Origin: Microbacterium sp. LWO13-1.2
GTDB taxonomy: Bacteria; Actinomycetota; Actinomycetes; Actinomycetales; Microbacteriaceae
Direction: 5' to 3'
Assembly (NCBI RefSeq): GCF_038397725.1
Contig: NZ_CP151634.1
Span: 2,232,001-2,296,000 of the forward strand
DNA: 64,000 nt
The position numbers and the translations under genes are program-made. Below, in pieces: positions 9,266-17,430 of this stretch. The notes beneath the pieces were generated by a model that was given only the letters and a program-made list of their open reading frames with translations, had not been told where the DNA came from and ran no database searches. How positions within the stretch are numbered: position 1 is the stretch's first letter; the number at the start of each line of letters is the position of its first letter.

Positions 9266-10906
9266 TCAGGCCGCCAGCGCGTCCGCATCCATGATCGTGT
9301 AGCTGTAGCCCTGCTCGGCGAGGAACCTCTGACGGTTCTGCGCGTAGTCCTGATCGATCGTGTCCCTGGCCACCAGCGTGTAGAAGCTCGCGGTGTGTCC
9401 CGACTGCTTCGGGCGCAGCAGGCGACCGAGGCGCTGGGCCTCCTCCTGGCGGGATCCGAATGAACCGGACACCTGGATGGCGACGGACGCCTCCGGCAGA
9501 TCGATCGAGAAGTTCGCGACCTTCGACACCACGAGCAGCGAGATCTCGCCCTCGCGGAACTGACGGTACAGTTCCTCGCGCTCGTCGATCGGGGTCGCGC
9601 CGGTGATCGACGGGGCGTTCAGTGATTCGGAGAGCGTCTCCAGCTGATCCAGGTACTGCCCGATCACGAGGATGCGCTCGCCGGGATGCTTCGCGATCAG
9701 TTCCTTCACGGCATCGATCTTCGCCGGGGCCGATGCCGCGAGCCGATAGCGCTCGTCGTCGGTTGCGGCCGCGTACTCCAGGCGGTCGCTCGGCGGAAGG
9801 TCGACTCGCACCTCGTAGCAGGCCGCGGGGGAGATGAACCCCTGGGCCTCGATCTGCTTCCACGGGGCATCGAATCGCTTCGGCCCGATCAGGCTGAAGA
9901 CATCGCCCTCGCGGCCGTCCTCGCGCACCAGGGTCGCCGTGAGGCCGACCCGGCGGCGGGCCTGCAGGTCGGCGGTGAGCTTGAAGACCGGGGCCGGCAG
10001 CAGATGCACCTCGTCGTACACGATGAGACCCCAGTCCAGGGCATCCAGAAGTGCGAGGTGGGCGTACTCGCCCTTCCGCTTCGCCGTGAGGATCTGGTAC
10101 GTCGCAATCGTGACCGGCTTGACCTCTTTGGCCTGGCCGGAATACTCACCGATTTCTTCAGGGGTGAGGCTCGTGCGCTTGAGCAGCTCGTCGCGCCACT
10201 GACGCGCTGAGACGGTGTTGGTGACCAGGATGAGCGTGGTGGTCTTCGTCGCGGCCATCGCACCGGCGCCGACGATCGTCTTGCCGGCGCCGCAGGGGAG
10301 CACCACGACCCCCGAGCCGTCCTTGCTGAACGCATCGACCGCATCCTGCTGGTACGGGCGGATCTGCCACCCGTCTTCGGTGAGCTCGATCGGATGCGGT
10401 GTCCCCGGCGTGTATCCCGCAAGGTCCTCGGCCGGCCAGCCGATCTTCAGAAGCTCCTGCTTGATCTGGCCGCGCGCCCACGCGTCGACGACGAAGGTGT
10501 CCGGGGTCGGATGTCCGATCAGCAGCGGCTGGATGCGCCTGTTGTTCGCGATCTGGGTGAGCACGGCCGGGTCGGAGGAGCGCAGGATGAGCGTGCCCTC
10601 CTCGTCGCGCTCGATGACGAGCCGCCCGTATCGGTTGACGGTCTCGCGGAGGTCGACGGCCACCGACGGCGGCACGGGGAAGCGGGACCAGCGGTCGAGC
10701 GTCTCCAGCATGTCCTCGGCGGTGTGACCGGCAGCGCGGGCATTCCACAGGCCGAGGCGGGTGATGCGATATGTGTGGATGTGCTCGGGGGCACGCTCGA
10801 GCTCGGCGAAGATCGCCAGTTCGTGGCGGGCGCTCTCGGCCTCGGCGTGGGCGACTTCGAGAAGCACGGTGCGATCGCTCTGGACGATCAGGGGGCCATC
10901 AGACAT
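9266..10906 (-). CDS. XPB-type DNA repair helicase
   Basis: 546-residue SF2 helicase of the bacterial/archaeal XPB family, a 3'-5' DNA translocase related to the TFIIH subunit. An N-terminal damage-recognition-like region (about 1-170) precedes motif I PCGAGKT (204-210), DEVH (298-301), the LTAT motif III, and the C-terminal RecA domain ending in QRLGRLLRPK (motif VI). In actinobacteria it lies beside a gene for a helicase-associated domain protein, as here (10966-12669). Presumed role is in nucleotide-excision-type repair or transcription-linked DNA opening; this is family-based inference. Confidence 0.93.
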   Translation of the reverse strand: MSDGPLIVQSDRTVLLEVAHAEAESARHELAIFAELERAPEHIHTYRITRLGLWNARAAGHTAEDMLETLDRWSRFPVPPSVAVDLRETVNRYGRLVIERDEEGTLILRSSDPAVLTQIANNRRIQPLLIGHPTPDTFVVDAWARGQIKQELLKIGWPAEDLAGYTPGTPHPIELTEDGWQIRPYQQDAVDAFSKDGSGVVVLPCGAGKTIVGAGAMAATKTTTLILVTNTVSARQWRDELLKRTSLTPEEIGEYSGQAKEVKPVTIATYQILTAKRKGEYAHLALLDALDWGLIVYDEVHLLPAPVFKLTADLQARRRVGLTATLVREDGREGDVFSLIGPKRFDAPWKQIEAQGFISPAACYEVRVDLPPSDRLEYAAATDDERYRLAASAPAKIDAVKELIAKHPGERILVIGQYLDQLETLSESLNAPSITGATPIDEREELYRQFREGEISLLVVSKVANFSIDLPEASVAIQVSGSFGSRQEEAQRLGRLLRPKQSGHTASFYTLVARDTIDQDYAQNRQRFLAEQGYSYTIMDADALAA

Positions 10907-10965
10907 AGCTGACCAGTCTATCGCGGCTTCGAGTCACGGGGTCGGCCCTGCACTCGACGGGTGGT

Positions 10966-12669
10966 TCACTGCTCGACGACGAAAGCCGCGCGGATGCTGG
11001 AGACCGGCAACGTCCGCTCGACATCGGCGGCACGGTCGCGTCCGCGCAGGCGTCCGCCGCCCAGTCCGGTGGCTTCCAACAGCAGGTCCCGTGTCGACCC
11101 GTCGGGCATGCCGACGGTCACCTGCAGGACGGCCTTGGCGCGGACGGCCGCCTCCAGCTCTCGGTCGAGCCAGGCGGCGTCGGCATCCGGTCCCTGCTGC
11201 GCTCGCAATCGAGCAAGCAGCGGCGAATAATCCGCGATGACGGCGACGGGTCCCGTCGTCGCCGGATGCCTGTCGGCCGTCAGGACGGTCCCGTCCGCGC
11301 CGACGAGCGTCGCGGGGTAGCGGGCGTCCGTGAGGGCCCAGTAGACGGTGTCGCGCCCGACGCGAGAGGCCAGAGATGCGCCGACCCTGCTGAGAGCCAG
11401 GGGTCGCAGGGTCTGGTCGACGGCCATCGCGTCGATCAGATGACCGTCGACGCTGTCGATGCGCGTGCGCCCGGTTGCGGCATCGGCCGATACTCGCACC
11501 AGGCCGTGGCGCTGAGCGGTCTGCACGATGAGATAGCTCAGAGGCTGCGGGATACCGGTGAGCGAGAGCGATCCGAGGAACTCGAGGATCGAATCCTCGG
11601 TCTCGCCGGAGGCCAGCGCATGAGCGATCGATTCGACGGTGAAACGGTACGACGACGCCTGCGCCGCCGATTCTCTGGCAGCGATCGTGCGCAGGCGCAC
11701 GTCGAGTGCGGGCGCGAGCGGGCCGGGGGCGATCGCGCTGAGATCGTTCTGCAGGAAGATGCGGTCGACCTCGGCGGGGAGCACGCCGGTCAACGCCTCG
11801 GCGTCGACCTCTCCGCGTTCGCGCAGCGGTACGGTCCATTCGGGTTCGCTGCCGTCGTCGGCGATCAGGCCGAGGAGCCGGGCGCGCTCGAGCAGTACCG
11901 CGCAGCGATCGGGCCAGGTCGGATCCCACGGATGCGCGTTCGGCCAGACGGAGAGATCGGGCCAACCGGCGGCATCCCGGCGGAGCCCGCGCGGCAGCGC
12001 GCGGAGGAACCCCATCGCCAGGCGTCCCCAGCGGTCGCCGACGCCGGCGTGCAGCCAATGCTCGGTATCCGCGGAGACACGGAGCTTTCGCCCGTCGGCG
12101 CGGACCAGATCTGCGTCGACGGCGATCCCCAGCAGGGCATCGATGGACTCCGCAGGCACCCCGGCTTCCGCCAGCAGACGCTTCTCGCCGGCGCTGATCC
12201 CGCCGGTGGCGAGCAGCGCCAGAGGGGTCTCTCGCGCGTGGAGCAGCAGATCGGCCAGCGAGGTGACCGTAGTGAACGCGCGCTCGGCCGCATGCGCGGC
12301 ATTCTCGGCCGAAGCCGGTGTCGGCGGATCTCCGCCGGCGTCCGTGGGGATCCGCAGGCCCGCGACGACCGCGAGAACAGGCGGATACGGAGTCCCGTCC
12401 GGACGGAGCAGCGCCAGTGCCGTCAACCCAGCGCGCTCCGGGCCGGCGTCGACACCGTCGGCCGCACTCCGCAGCCCGATGGCCTCGCGCAGGGTCAGCT
12501 GAGGCAGCATCCGCGCCAGTGACGCGGGTTCGAGCAGCGCCTCGGCGGCGTCGAAGAAGTCATGCCATGGAGCATCCGCTCGGATGCCGCGCGCGGCGAA
12601 GAGATCAGCAAGCTCCGCATCGCTCGCCGCGGCCAGCCAATCAGCAAGCGGGCGCGCGTGAGTGCTCAT
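10966..12669 (-). CDS. Helicase-associated domain protein (XPB partner)
   Basis: 567 residues. No ATPase motifs. The N-terminal half is helical and winged-helix-like (LADWLAAASDAELADLFAARGI). The C-terminal part (about 400-560) resembles the Helicase_C_3/XPB-N-terminal-like domain, including GADGTVLTADRHPATTGPVAV and a final VSSIRAAFVV. Transcribed immediately upstream of the XPB-like helicase in the same direction (59-base gap), so it is likely a partner or regulator of that enzyme. Function not experimentally assignable from sequence. Confidence 0.8.
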   Translation of the reverse strand: MSTHARPLADWLAAASDAELADLFAARGIRADAPWHDFFDAAEALLEPASLARMLPQLTLREAIGLRSAADGVDAGPERAGLTALALLRPDGTPYPPVLAVVAGLRIPTDAGGDPPTPASAENAAHAAERAFTTVTSLADLLLHARETPLALLATGGISAGEKRLLAEAGVPAESIDALLGIAVDADLVRADGRKLRVSADTEHWLHAGVGDRWGRLAMGFLRALPRGLRRDAAGWPDLSVWPNAHPWDPTWPDRCAVLLERARLLGLIADDGSEPEWTVPLRERGEVDAEALTGVLPAEVDRIFLQNDLSAIAPGPLAPALDVRLRTIAARESAAQASSYRFTVESIAHALASGETEDSILEFLGSLSLTGIPQPLSYLIVQTAQRHGLVRVSADAATGRTRIDSVDGHLIDAMAVDQTLRPLALSRVGASLASRVGRDTVYWALTDARYPATLVGADGTVLTADRHPATTGPVAVIADYSPLLARLRAQQGPDADAAWLDRELEAAVRAKAVLQVTVGMPDGSTRDLLLEATGLGGGRLRGRDRAADVERTLPVSSIRAAFVVEQ

Positions 12670-12679
12670 ATGGAGTGCC

Positions 12680-12955
12680 TCAGGACCGCGAAGCCGCGCG
12701 TCCCTTGCGTATGAAGCTCATCACGAGCAGCGCGATGATCATCACGAAGGCGACCGGAAGACCCCAGAGCGGGATGCCGGCGACGAGCGGCCAGAGGCCT
12801 TCGCCGAACGCGGCCTGATCCATGCCGACGGCGCTGCCGATGATGATCGCGAAGAAGCAGAGCACGGATGCGGCGGCAAGCCCGAGCGCGCTGAACGCCA
12901 GGATCCGGTCGACCTGACGGACCGGAACATCCGGTCCGGAACTGTGCGTGCTCAT
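12680..12955 (-). CDS. Small two-TM membrane protein
   Basis: 91 residues with a short polar N-terminus and two hydrophobic helices (about 18-42 and 55-80), ending in a basic SFIRKGRAASRS tail. No recognisable domain; the topology suggests both ends are cytoplasmic. The ATG at 12955 is supported by a TAGGCT box seven bases upstream (12963-12968, minus strand). The longer open frame reaching 13078 runs through the divergent promoter region. Confidence 0.65.
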   Translation of the reverse strand: MSTHSSGPDVPVRQVDRILAFSALGLAAASVLCFFAIIIGSAVGMDQAAFGEGLWPLVAGIPLWGLPVAFVMIIALLVMSFIRKGRAASRS

Positions 12956-12960
12956 CTTCC

Positions 12961-13010
12961 TCAGCCTACCTGCACTGCGGTGCTGGGTTCCGCCGTGACC
13001 GGTAGGCTGA
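12961..13010. promoter_or_regulatory. Face-to-face -10 elements in an inverted repeat
   Basis: TCAGCCTACC (12961-12970) and GGTAGGCTGA (13001-13010) form a perfect 10-bp inverted repeat, so the same GGTAGGCTGA element points outward in both directions. Each copy carries a TAGGCT -10 box. One serves the small membrane protein; the other serves the cold-shock gene. Confidence 0.6.
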
Positions 13011-13064
13011 GGGTGGATGCGTCTCGGCGCGCCTTCTGTTCGATTTCTATAGCGAGGTTCTTCC

Positions 13065-13445
13065 ATGCCCACCGGCAAGGTCAGGTTCTACGACGACGAC
13101 AAGGGTTTCGGCTTCATCGCCAGCGATGACGGCCAGGACGTGTTCCTGCACGCCTCCGCCCTTCCCGCTGGCGCTGCCGTGAAGGCGGGTGCCCGCGTGG
13201 AGTTCGGCGTGGCCGACGGCAAGCGCGGTCTGCAGGCGCTCTCGGTGCGCGTCCTCGAGGCGCCGCCGAGTCTGGCGAAGGCGCAGCGCAAGCCTGCTGA
13301 CGACATGGCGATCATCGTCGAGGACCTCGTGAAGCTCCTCGACGAGATGGGCGGCGACCTGCGTCGCGGTCGTTATCCTTCCTCCGGCCACAGCCGCAAG
13401 ATCGCGGCCGTTCTGCGCAAGGTAGCCGATGACCTCGAAGCCTGA
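13065..13445 (+). CDS. Cold-shock domain protein with C-terminal extension
   Basis: 126 residues. Residues 1-66 are a CspA-type domain with RNP1 KGFGFIAS and RNP2 DVFLHAS, binding single-stranded RNA/DNA. The remaining ~60 residues form a helical tail (MAIIVEDLVKLLDEMGGDLRRGRY) absent from classic CspA but typical of an actinobacterial long Csp subgroup. Weak Shine-Dalgarno GAGG about nine bases upstream. Overlaps the DUF3027 gene by 17 bases. Confidence 0.92.
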   Translation: MPTGKVRFYDDDKGFGFIASDDGQDVFLHASALPAGAAVKAGARVEFGVADGKRGLQALSVRVLEAPPSLAKAQRKPADDMAIIVEDLVKLLDEMGGDLRRGRYPSSGHSRKIAAVLRKVADDLEA

Positions 13446-14028
13446 CGCCGACGCGCGTCTCGTCGGCGCTCACGATCTCGCGCTGGAAGCCCTGCGCGAG
13501 ATCACTCCGGCGACGACGATCGGCCCCGCGGCCGGCTACCTCCTGGAAGACGACGGTTCGGTCTCGTTGCGCTTCGAGAACCGGCTCCCCGGGTATCCGG
13601 GTTGGCACTGGACGGTCACGGTCGCTCGCGTCGACGACGAGGAGCCGACGGTCCTCGAGATCGAACTCCTTCCCGGTGACGGCGCGCTTCTCGCACCGGA
13701 ATGGGTGCCCTGGGTCGAGCGACTCGCCGAGTACCGCGCCCACCAGGTCGAACTCGCCGAGCAGGCGGCTGCCGCGGCTGCCGATGCGCCCGATCTTGAC
13801 GACGACGCCGATGTCTTCGACGACGACGCCGATGATCTCGACGACGATGAGCTCGATGAAGACGATGAGCTCGACGATGAGGATCAGGAAGCAGACATCC
13901 TGCACGCCGGAGACCTCGACGGCGTCGACATCGACGAACTGGATGAGTCGGCGGTCGATTTCGACGACGACTCCGACGATGATGACGACTCCGACGACGA
14001 GAACGACTCCGACGACGAAGAGGAATAG
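13429..14028 (+). CDS. DUF3027 protein with extremely acidic tail
   Basis: 199 residues. The N-terminal DUF3027 domain (about 1-110; RLVGAHDLALEALREIT, LPGYPGWHWTVTVARVD, LLPGDGALLAPEWVPW) is of unknown function. From about residue 120 to the end the protein is almost entirely Asp/Glu/Ser. The start lies inside the cold-shock gene (17-base overlap), implying translational coupling and a shared transcript. The acidic tail could mimic nucleic acid or bind basic proteins (inference). Confidence 0.85.
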   Translation: MTSKPDADARLVGAHDLALEALREITPATTIGPAAGYLLEDDGSVSLRFENRLPGYPGWHWTVTVARVDDEEPTVLEIELLPGDGALLAPEWVPWVERLAEYRAHQVELAEQAAAAAADAPDLDDDADVFDDDADDLDDDELDEDDELDDEDQEADILHAGDLDGVDIDELDESAVDFDDDSDDDDDSDDENDSDDEEE

Positions 14029-14055
14029 CGCGTCCGCTCGGTGATGACGCCGATC

Positions 14056-14071
14056 CTCGCCTGACGGCGAG
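14056..14071. terminator. Weak hairpin between convergent genes
   Basis: CTCGCC-TGAC-GGCGAG hairpin in the 67-base gap between DUF3027 and serC. There is no T-run, so terminator activity is uncertain. Confidence 0.35.
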
Positions 14072-14095
14072 AAGACGTTCCGGCGAACCGGGGGT

Positions 14096-15208
14096 TCAGG
14101 ATCCGGAGTTCGCCAGCACGTAGTCGAGCGCGCGGGTCAGCTGACGCACGTCTTCGGGCTCGATCGAGACGAACGTCGCGACGCGCAGCTGGTTGCGTCC
14201 GAGCTTGCGGTACGGCTCGGTGTCGACGATGCCGTTCGCACGCAGTGTCTTCGCGACGGCCGCGGCATCCACGCTTTCGTCGAAGTCGATCGTGACGACG
14301 ACGGGGGAGCGGTGCTCGGGGTCGGTGACGAAGGGGGTCGCGACGGCGGATGCTTCGGCCCAGTCGTACAGCACTCCCGACGATTCCGCGGTGCGGGCGG
14401 CCGCCCACGCCAACCCGCCGTTCTCGAGGATCCAGCCGAGCTGGCTGTCCAGCAGGTGCAGGGTCGTCAGTGCCGGCGTGTTCAGCGTCTGGTTGAGCCG
14501 GGAGTTGTCGACGGCGTTCTTCAGGCTCAGGAACTCCGGGATGTAGCGATCAGATGCAGCGATCCGCTCGATCCGCTCGATCGCTGCGGGCGAGACCGCG
14601 GCGAACCACAGCCCGCCGTCCGAGCCGAGGTTCTTCTGCGGGGCGAAATAGTAGACATCGGCCTGGGTGACGTCGAAGTCGATGCCTCCGGCCGCGCTCG
14701 TCGCGTCGATGACCGTCAGGGCGCCGTCTGCGAGCACACGTTCGATGGGTGCTGCGACACCGGTGGAGGTCTCATTGTGCGGCCACGCGTAGACGTCGAT
14801 GCCGGAGACGATCTCGGCAGCAGCGCGCGAACCGGGCTCGGCCTTGCGCACGTCCGGAGCTTCGAGCCACGGCGCTCCGGCGGCGGCGGCGAACTTGCCG
14901 CCGAATTCGCCGAAGACGAGGTTCTGGCTGCGGCGCTCGACGAGACCGAAGGCGGCGGCATCCCAGAAGGCCGTCGAGCCGCCGTTGCCGACGAGGATCT
15001 CGTAGCCCTCGGGGAGGCGGAAGAGGGTGGACAGCCGCTCGCGCACACTGCCGACGAGGTTCTTCACCGGGGCCTGGCGGTGCGAAGTGCCCAGCAGGCT
15101 CGGACCGGCCGCGAGGAGCGCCTCGAGCTGCGCGGGGCGCACCTTCGAGGGCCCGCAGCCGAATCGGCCGTCAGCGGGCAGGAGTTCTCGGGGGATCTCG
15201 ATCGCCAT
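14096..15208 (-). CDS. serC: Phosphoserine aminotransferase
   Basis: 370 residues, full length for the actinobacterial SerC type. PLP-dependent transamination of 3-phosphohydroxypyruvate with glutamate in serine biosynthesis (and vitamin B6 synthesis where present). The N-terminal FGCGPSKVRPAQL, the VDSAAGG-like ATSAAGGIDFD region and the PLP-lysine motif APQKNLGSDGG are visible. A TAGAAT box lies six bases before the ATG (15215-15220, minus strand), indicating a leaderless transcript. Divergent from the IdeR gene. Confidence 0.95.
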   Translation of the reverse strand: MAIEIPRELLPADGRFGCGPSKVRPAQLEALLAAGPSLLGTSHRQAPVKNLVGSVRERLSTLFRLPEGYEILVGNGGSTAFWDAAAFGLVERRSQNLVFGEFGGKFAAAAGAPWLEAPDVRKAEPGSRAAAEIVSGIDVYAWPHNETSTGVAAPIERVLADGALTVIDATSAAGGIDFDVTQADVYYFAPQKNLGSDGGLWFAAVSPAAIERIERIAASDRYIPEFLSLKNAVDNSRLNQTLNTPALTTLHLLDSQLGWILENGGLAWAAARTAESSGVLYDWAEASAVATPFVTDPEHRSPVVVTIDFDESVDAAAVAKTLRANGIVDTEPYRKLGRNQLRVATFVSIEPEDVRQLTRALDYVLANSGS

Positions 15209-15270
15209 AGCTCGATTCTATGGCTTCGGAGTGACGTCGTTTCACGAGCCCCGGATCCGATGTCGGCGCA

Positions 15271-15290
15271 GGAATGTAGGCTTACCTAAG
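15271..15290 (+). promoter_or_regulatory. Iron box (IdeR/DtxR operator)
   Basis: The 19 bases at 15271-15289 match 13 of 19 positions of the DtxR/IdeR consensus. The 3' part, TAGGCTTACCTAA, differs from the consensus by one base. It overlaps a TAGGCT -10 box and lies 20 bases before the ideR start, so iron-dependent autoregulation is likely. Confidence 0.75.
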
Positions 15291-15309
15291 AACTCTCGGA
15301 GGGCCAGAC

Positions 15310-16011
15310 ATGACCGACCTGATCGACACCACGGAGATGTACCTCCGCACCATCCTCGAACTCGAGGAGGAGAACATCGTGCCCCTGCGTGCGCGCATCT
15401 CCGAGCGCCTCGGGCACTCCGGCCCCACGGTCTCGCAGACCGTCGGCCGGATGGAGCGCGATGGCCTCGTCGTCGTCTCCGAGGATCGGACCCTCGAACT
15501 CACAGACGCCGGCCGGTCGAAGGCGGTCAACGTGATGCGCAAGCACCGCCTGGCCGAGCGACTGCTCTCCGATGTGATCGGACTGGATTGGGCGTTCGTG
15601 CACGAAGAGGCCTGCCGCTGGGAACACGTCATGAGCGAGCAGGTCGAGCGTCGCCTGGTCGAGCTCCTCGGTCACCCCACCGAGTCGCCCTACGGCAACC
15701 CGATCCCCGGACTCGATCAGCTCGGCGACCTCCCCGCGCGCACGTTCGATGAGGGCGTCATCGGTCTTGTGCAGAAGCTGAACACCGCCGGAGCGCCGAT
15801 CGACGGCACCGTCCGGCGCCTTGCCGAGCCTGCGCAGGTCGATCCGGAGTTGCTGCAGCAACTCCGTGACGCCGGAGTCGTTCCCGGTGCGCATGGCGAC
15901 TACCGCTATAACGAGGGCTACGTCCTGATCCAGATGGACGGCAACGGCGAAGGGCTCGAGCTTCCGGTCGAGCTGGCCTCTCATATCTTCCTGGTGGCTG
16001 AGCCGGTCTGA
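15310..16011 (+). CDS. ideR: Iron-dependent transcriptional repressor, IdeR/DtxR type
   Basis: 233 residues, collinear with DtxR/IdeR. Winged helix about 1-73 (LRARISERLGHSGPTVSQTVGRMERDGL), dimerisation/metal domain 74-140, C-terminal SH3-like domain about 150-230. Primary metal site residues M10, C102, E105, H106 and ancillary site H79, E83, H98 are all in the DtxR positions. Cys102 argues for iron-sensing DtxR/IdeR rather than manganese-sensing MntR. Strong GGAGG before the ATG. A near-consensus iron box sits at its own promoter. Confidence 0.95.
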   Translation: MTDLIDTTEMYLRTILELEEENIVPLRARISERLGHSGPTVSQTVGRMERDGLVVVSEDRTLELTDAGRSKAVNVMRKHRLAERLLSDVIGLDWAFVHEEACRWEHVMSEQVERRLVELLGHPTESPYGNPIPGLDQLGDLPARTFDEGVIGLVQKLNTAGAPIDGTVRRLAEPAQVDPELLQQLRDAGVVPGAHGDYRYNEGYVLIQMDGNGEGLELPVELASHIFLVAEPV

Positions 16012-16087
16012 CCCGCGCGGCCGGTGCTTCGCGCGGCGAATCCGGAGCCCTCTCCGAGGATTGCCAGGTTCGCAGGGTGACACGATC

Positions 16088-16103
16088 GTTATCTTCCGGT
16101 AAC
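16088..16103. promoter_or_regulatory. GTTA-N8-TAAC inverted repeat upstream of M23 gene
   Basis: GTTA (16088-16091) and TAAC (16100-16103) begin a ~175-base untranslated region in front of the M23 peptidase. It vaguely resembles GTAAC half-sites described for MtrA. No riboswitch class was recognised in the remaining leader. Confidence 0.3.
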
Positions 16104-16277
16104 CTCGGACAGGTCGTCAGCGAGAAGCCCGCAGACGATGACCGTGAAGATTGCCTTCCAGGCTCGTCGTCTTTCCGGTTAAGTCGCACAAAGTACCCGA
16201 GCTACATCCGTGCACGAGAAGCAGAGTGCCGACGAGCCAGCGCTACCCGAAGCGCGCAGGCGCAGGAGGACCCACTT

Positions 16278-17096
16278 TTGGCCGCAGACATCGAATCGCC
16301 CACGAACACAACCGAAGACCGAACACCTGCTCGACGCTCACCAGCGCGAGCGCGTACCCACAAGGCCGCAGGTCCTCTGCGGTCGATCGCCATCTTCGGT
16401 GCCGTAGGCGCCCTTGTCGCCGTCATCGCGCTGCCCGCCTATGCGGCGAGCAAGCCCGCCGAGGCCGGAACGACGATCCAGCAGCTCGCCGAGGCCGATG
16501 CGCAGTCGCTCGTCGTCGCTTCGCAGGCGACCGCAGCCCCGCTCAGCCGCGGTACCTTCACGGCTACCACGCCCGATGAGATCGAGAAGAAGAAGGCGGA
16601 AGAGGCTGCCGCAGCCCGCGCCGCCGCTGCCGCCTCGACCGCCGGAACTGCCTTCAACACCGCGGGCTATGCGCTCGTCTCTCCCGGCTCCGGTGAGGTC
16701 CGCTATCCGCTGCCCCAGGGTTCGTACACCCAGGGACGCACGACGGTCGGCCCCGACAGTGGCGGCCACGACGGTGCAGACATGCTGGCCCCTGCGGGCA
16801 CCCCGATCTACGCGGCTGCGGCCGGTGTCGTGCGGGTCTCGTCCGAGAGCTACTACGGCTACGGTGTCGCCATCGTGATCGACCACGTCATCGCCGGACA
16901 GCGTGTCTCGACGACCTACGCGCACATGACGTACGGCACGCGCCAGGTGCAGGCCGGACAGACCGTCGAGGCGGGTCAGCTCATCGGAGCGGTCGGCAGC
17001 ACCGGCAGCTCGACGGCGAACCACCTCCACTTCGAGGTGCGCATCGGCGGCAGCATCCTCGAGCCGTACTCCTGGCTGGCCGCCAACGCCGGCTGA
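16278..17096 (+). CDS. M23-family murein endopeptidase, secreted
   Basis: 272 residues. A basic N-terminus (residues 1-40) leads into a hydrophobic signal/anchor (IAIFGAVGALVAVIALPAYA) with a likely AYA-A cleavage site, a coiled, Ala/Glu-rich linker, then the LytM/M23 domain (about 150-272). Zinc ligands are visible in GGHDGADM (HxxxD) and NHLHFEV (HxH). Cleaves peptidoglycan cross-links outside the membrane. The TTG start at 16278 is chosen because AGGAGGA lies eight bases upstream (16264-16270) and the protein then starts at a normal signal peptide; the long in-frame upstream extension has no support. Confidence 0.88.
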   Translation: MAADIESPTNTTEDRTPARRSPARARTHKAAGPLRSIAIFGAVGALVAVIALPAYAASKPAEAGTTIQQLAEADAQSLVVASQATAAPLSRGTFTATTPDEIEKKKAEEAAAARAAAAASTAGTAFNTAGYALVSPGSGEVRYPLPQGSYTQGRTTVGPDSGGHDGADMLAPAGTPIYAAAAGVVRVSSESYYGYGVAIVIDHVIAGQRVSTTYAHMTYGTRQVQAGQTVEAGQLIGAVGSTGSSTANHLHFEVRIGGSILEPYSWLAANAG

Positions 17097-17218
17097 TCCT
17101 TCTCGTCGGTGGAACGGACCCGAGGCGGACACACCTTCGGCCGTTCACCTGCTGTTTCGCCCGCTGTGCGCGTGAATGAGTTAGCCTGAACCCGTTGTCG
17201 TACAGACGGGAGAAGCTG

Positions 17219-17329
17219 ATGGAGCGAATACCGAGCATCCGAACCATGGATGCCCTCGGCCGTTACGTTCTTCGGCATCGTCCGCAGGGATGCCACGGCG
17301 TTGCCGTGCGCGAAAGGCGCTGTCTCTGA
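17219..17329 (+). CDS. Possible 36-residue peptide in a short transcript
   Basis: ATG at 17219 with GGGAGAAG just upstream, 36 codons, TGA inside the ascending arm of the terminator. The product is basic (MERIPSIRTMDALGRYVLRH then about 16 more residues) with two cysteines and no known family. A TAGCCT -10 box about 32 bases upstream would start the RNA near 17194. This could be a genuine small protein or chance coding in a small RNA. Coding status is uncertain. Confidence 0.3.
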   Translation: MERIPSIRTMDALGRYVLRHRPQGCHGVAVRERRCL

Positions 17330-17344
17330 GACGGCGCCTTTTTT
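17313..17344 (+). terminator. Rho-independent terminator
   Basis: AAAGGCGCTGTC / GACGGCGCCTTT stem with one T-G wobble and a short TCTGA loop, followed by a run of T. It ends the small transcription unit upstream of the HNH gene. Confidence 0.88.
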
Positions 17345-17430
17345 CGTCTCTGCAAACCCTCTGCCGCCTGTTCGACCTCATGTGAGTCGAGAGTGCCGGG
17401 AAGCCGTCCCGGCGGATCGAGAGGATGACG

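Larger units (their letters stand above)
17097..17430. other. 334-base region with a small transcription unit
   Basis: Between the M23 and HNH genes. It holds a TAGCCT -10 box (17182-17187), a short open frame (17219-17329) and a strong terminator (17313-17344), which together define a predicted RNA of about 150 nt. From 17345 to 17430 I see only the leader of the HNH gene. Confidence 0.5.

Noticed and set aside
13790..14025. Short repeated units suggesting a CRISPR or satellite
   Set aside because: GAC/GAT-rich repetition encodes the Asp/Glu tail of DUF3027 in frame.
16012..16277. c-di-AMP (ydaO) riboswitch before the M23 peptidase
   Set aside because: Such riboswitches often precede wall hydrolases in actinobacteria, but the expected conserved aptamer segments are not visible here.
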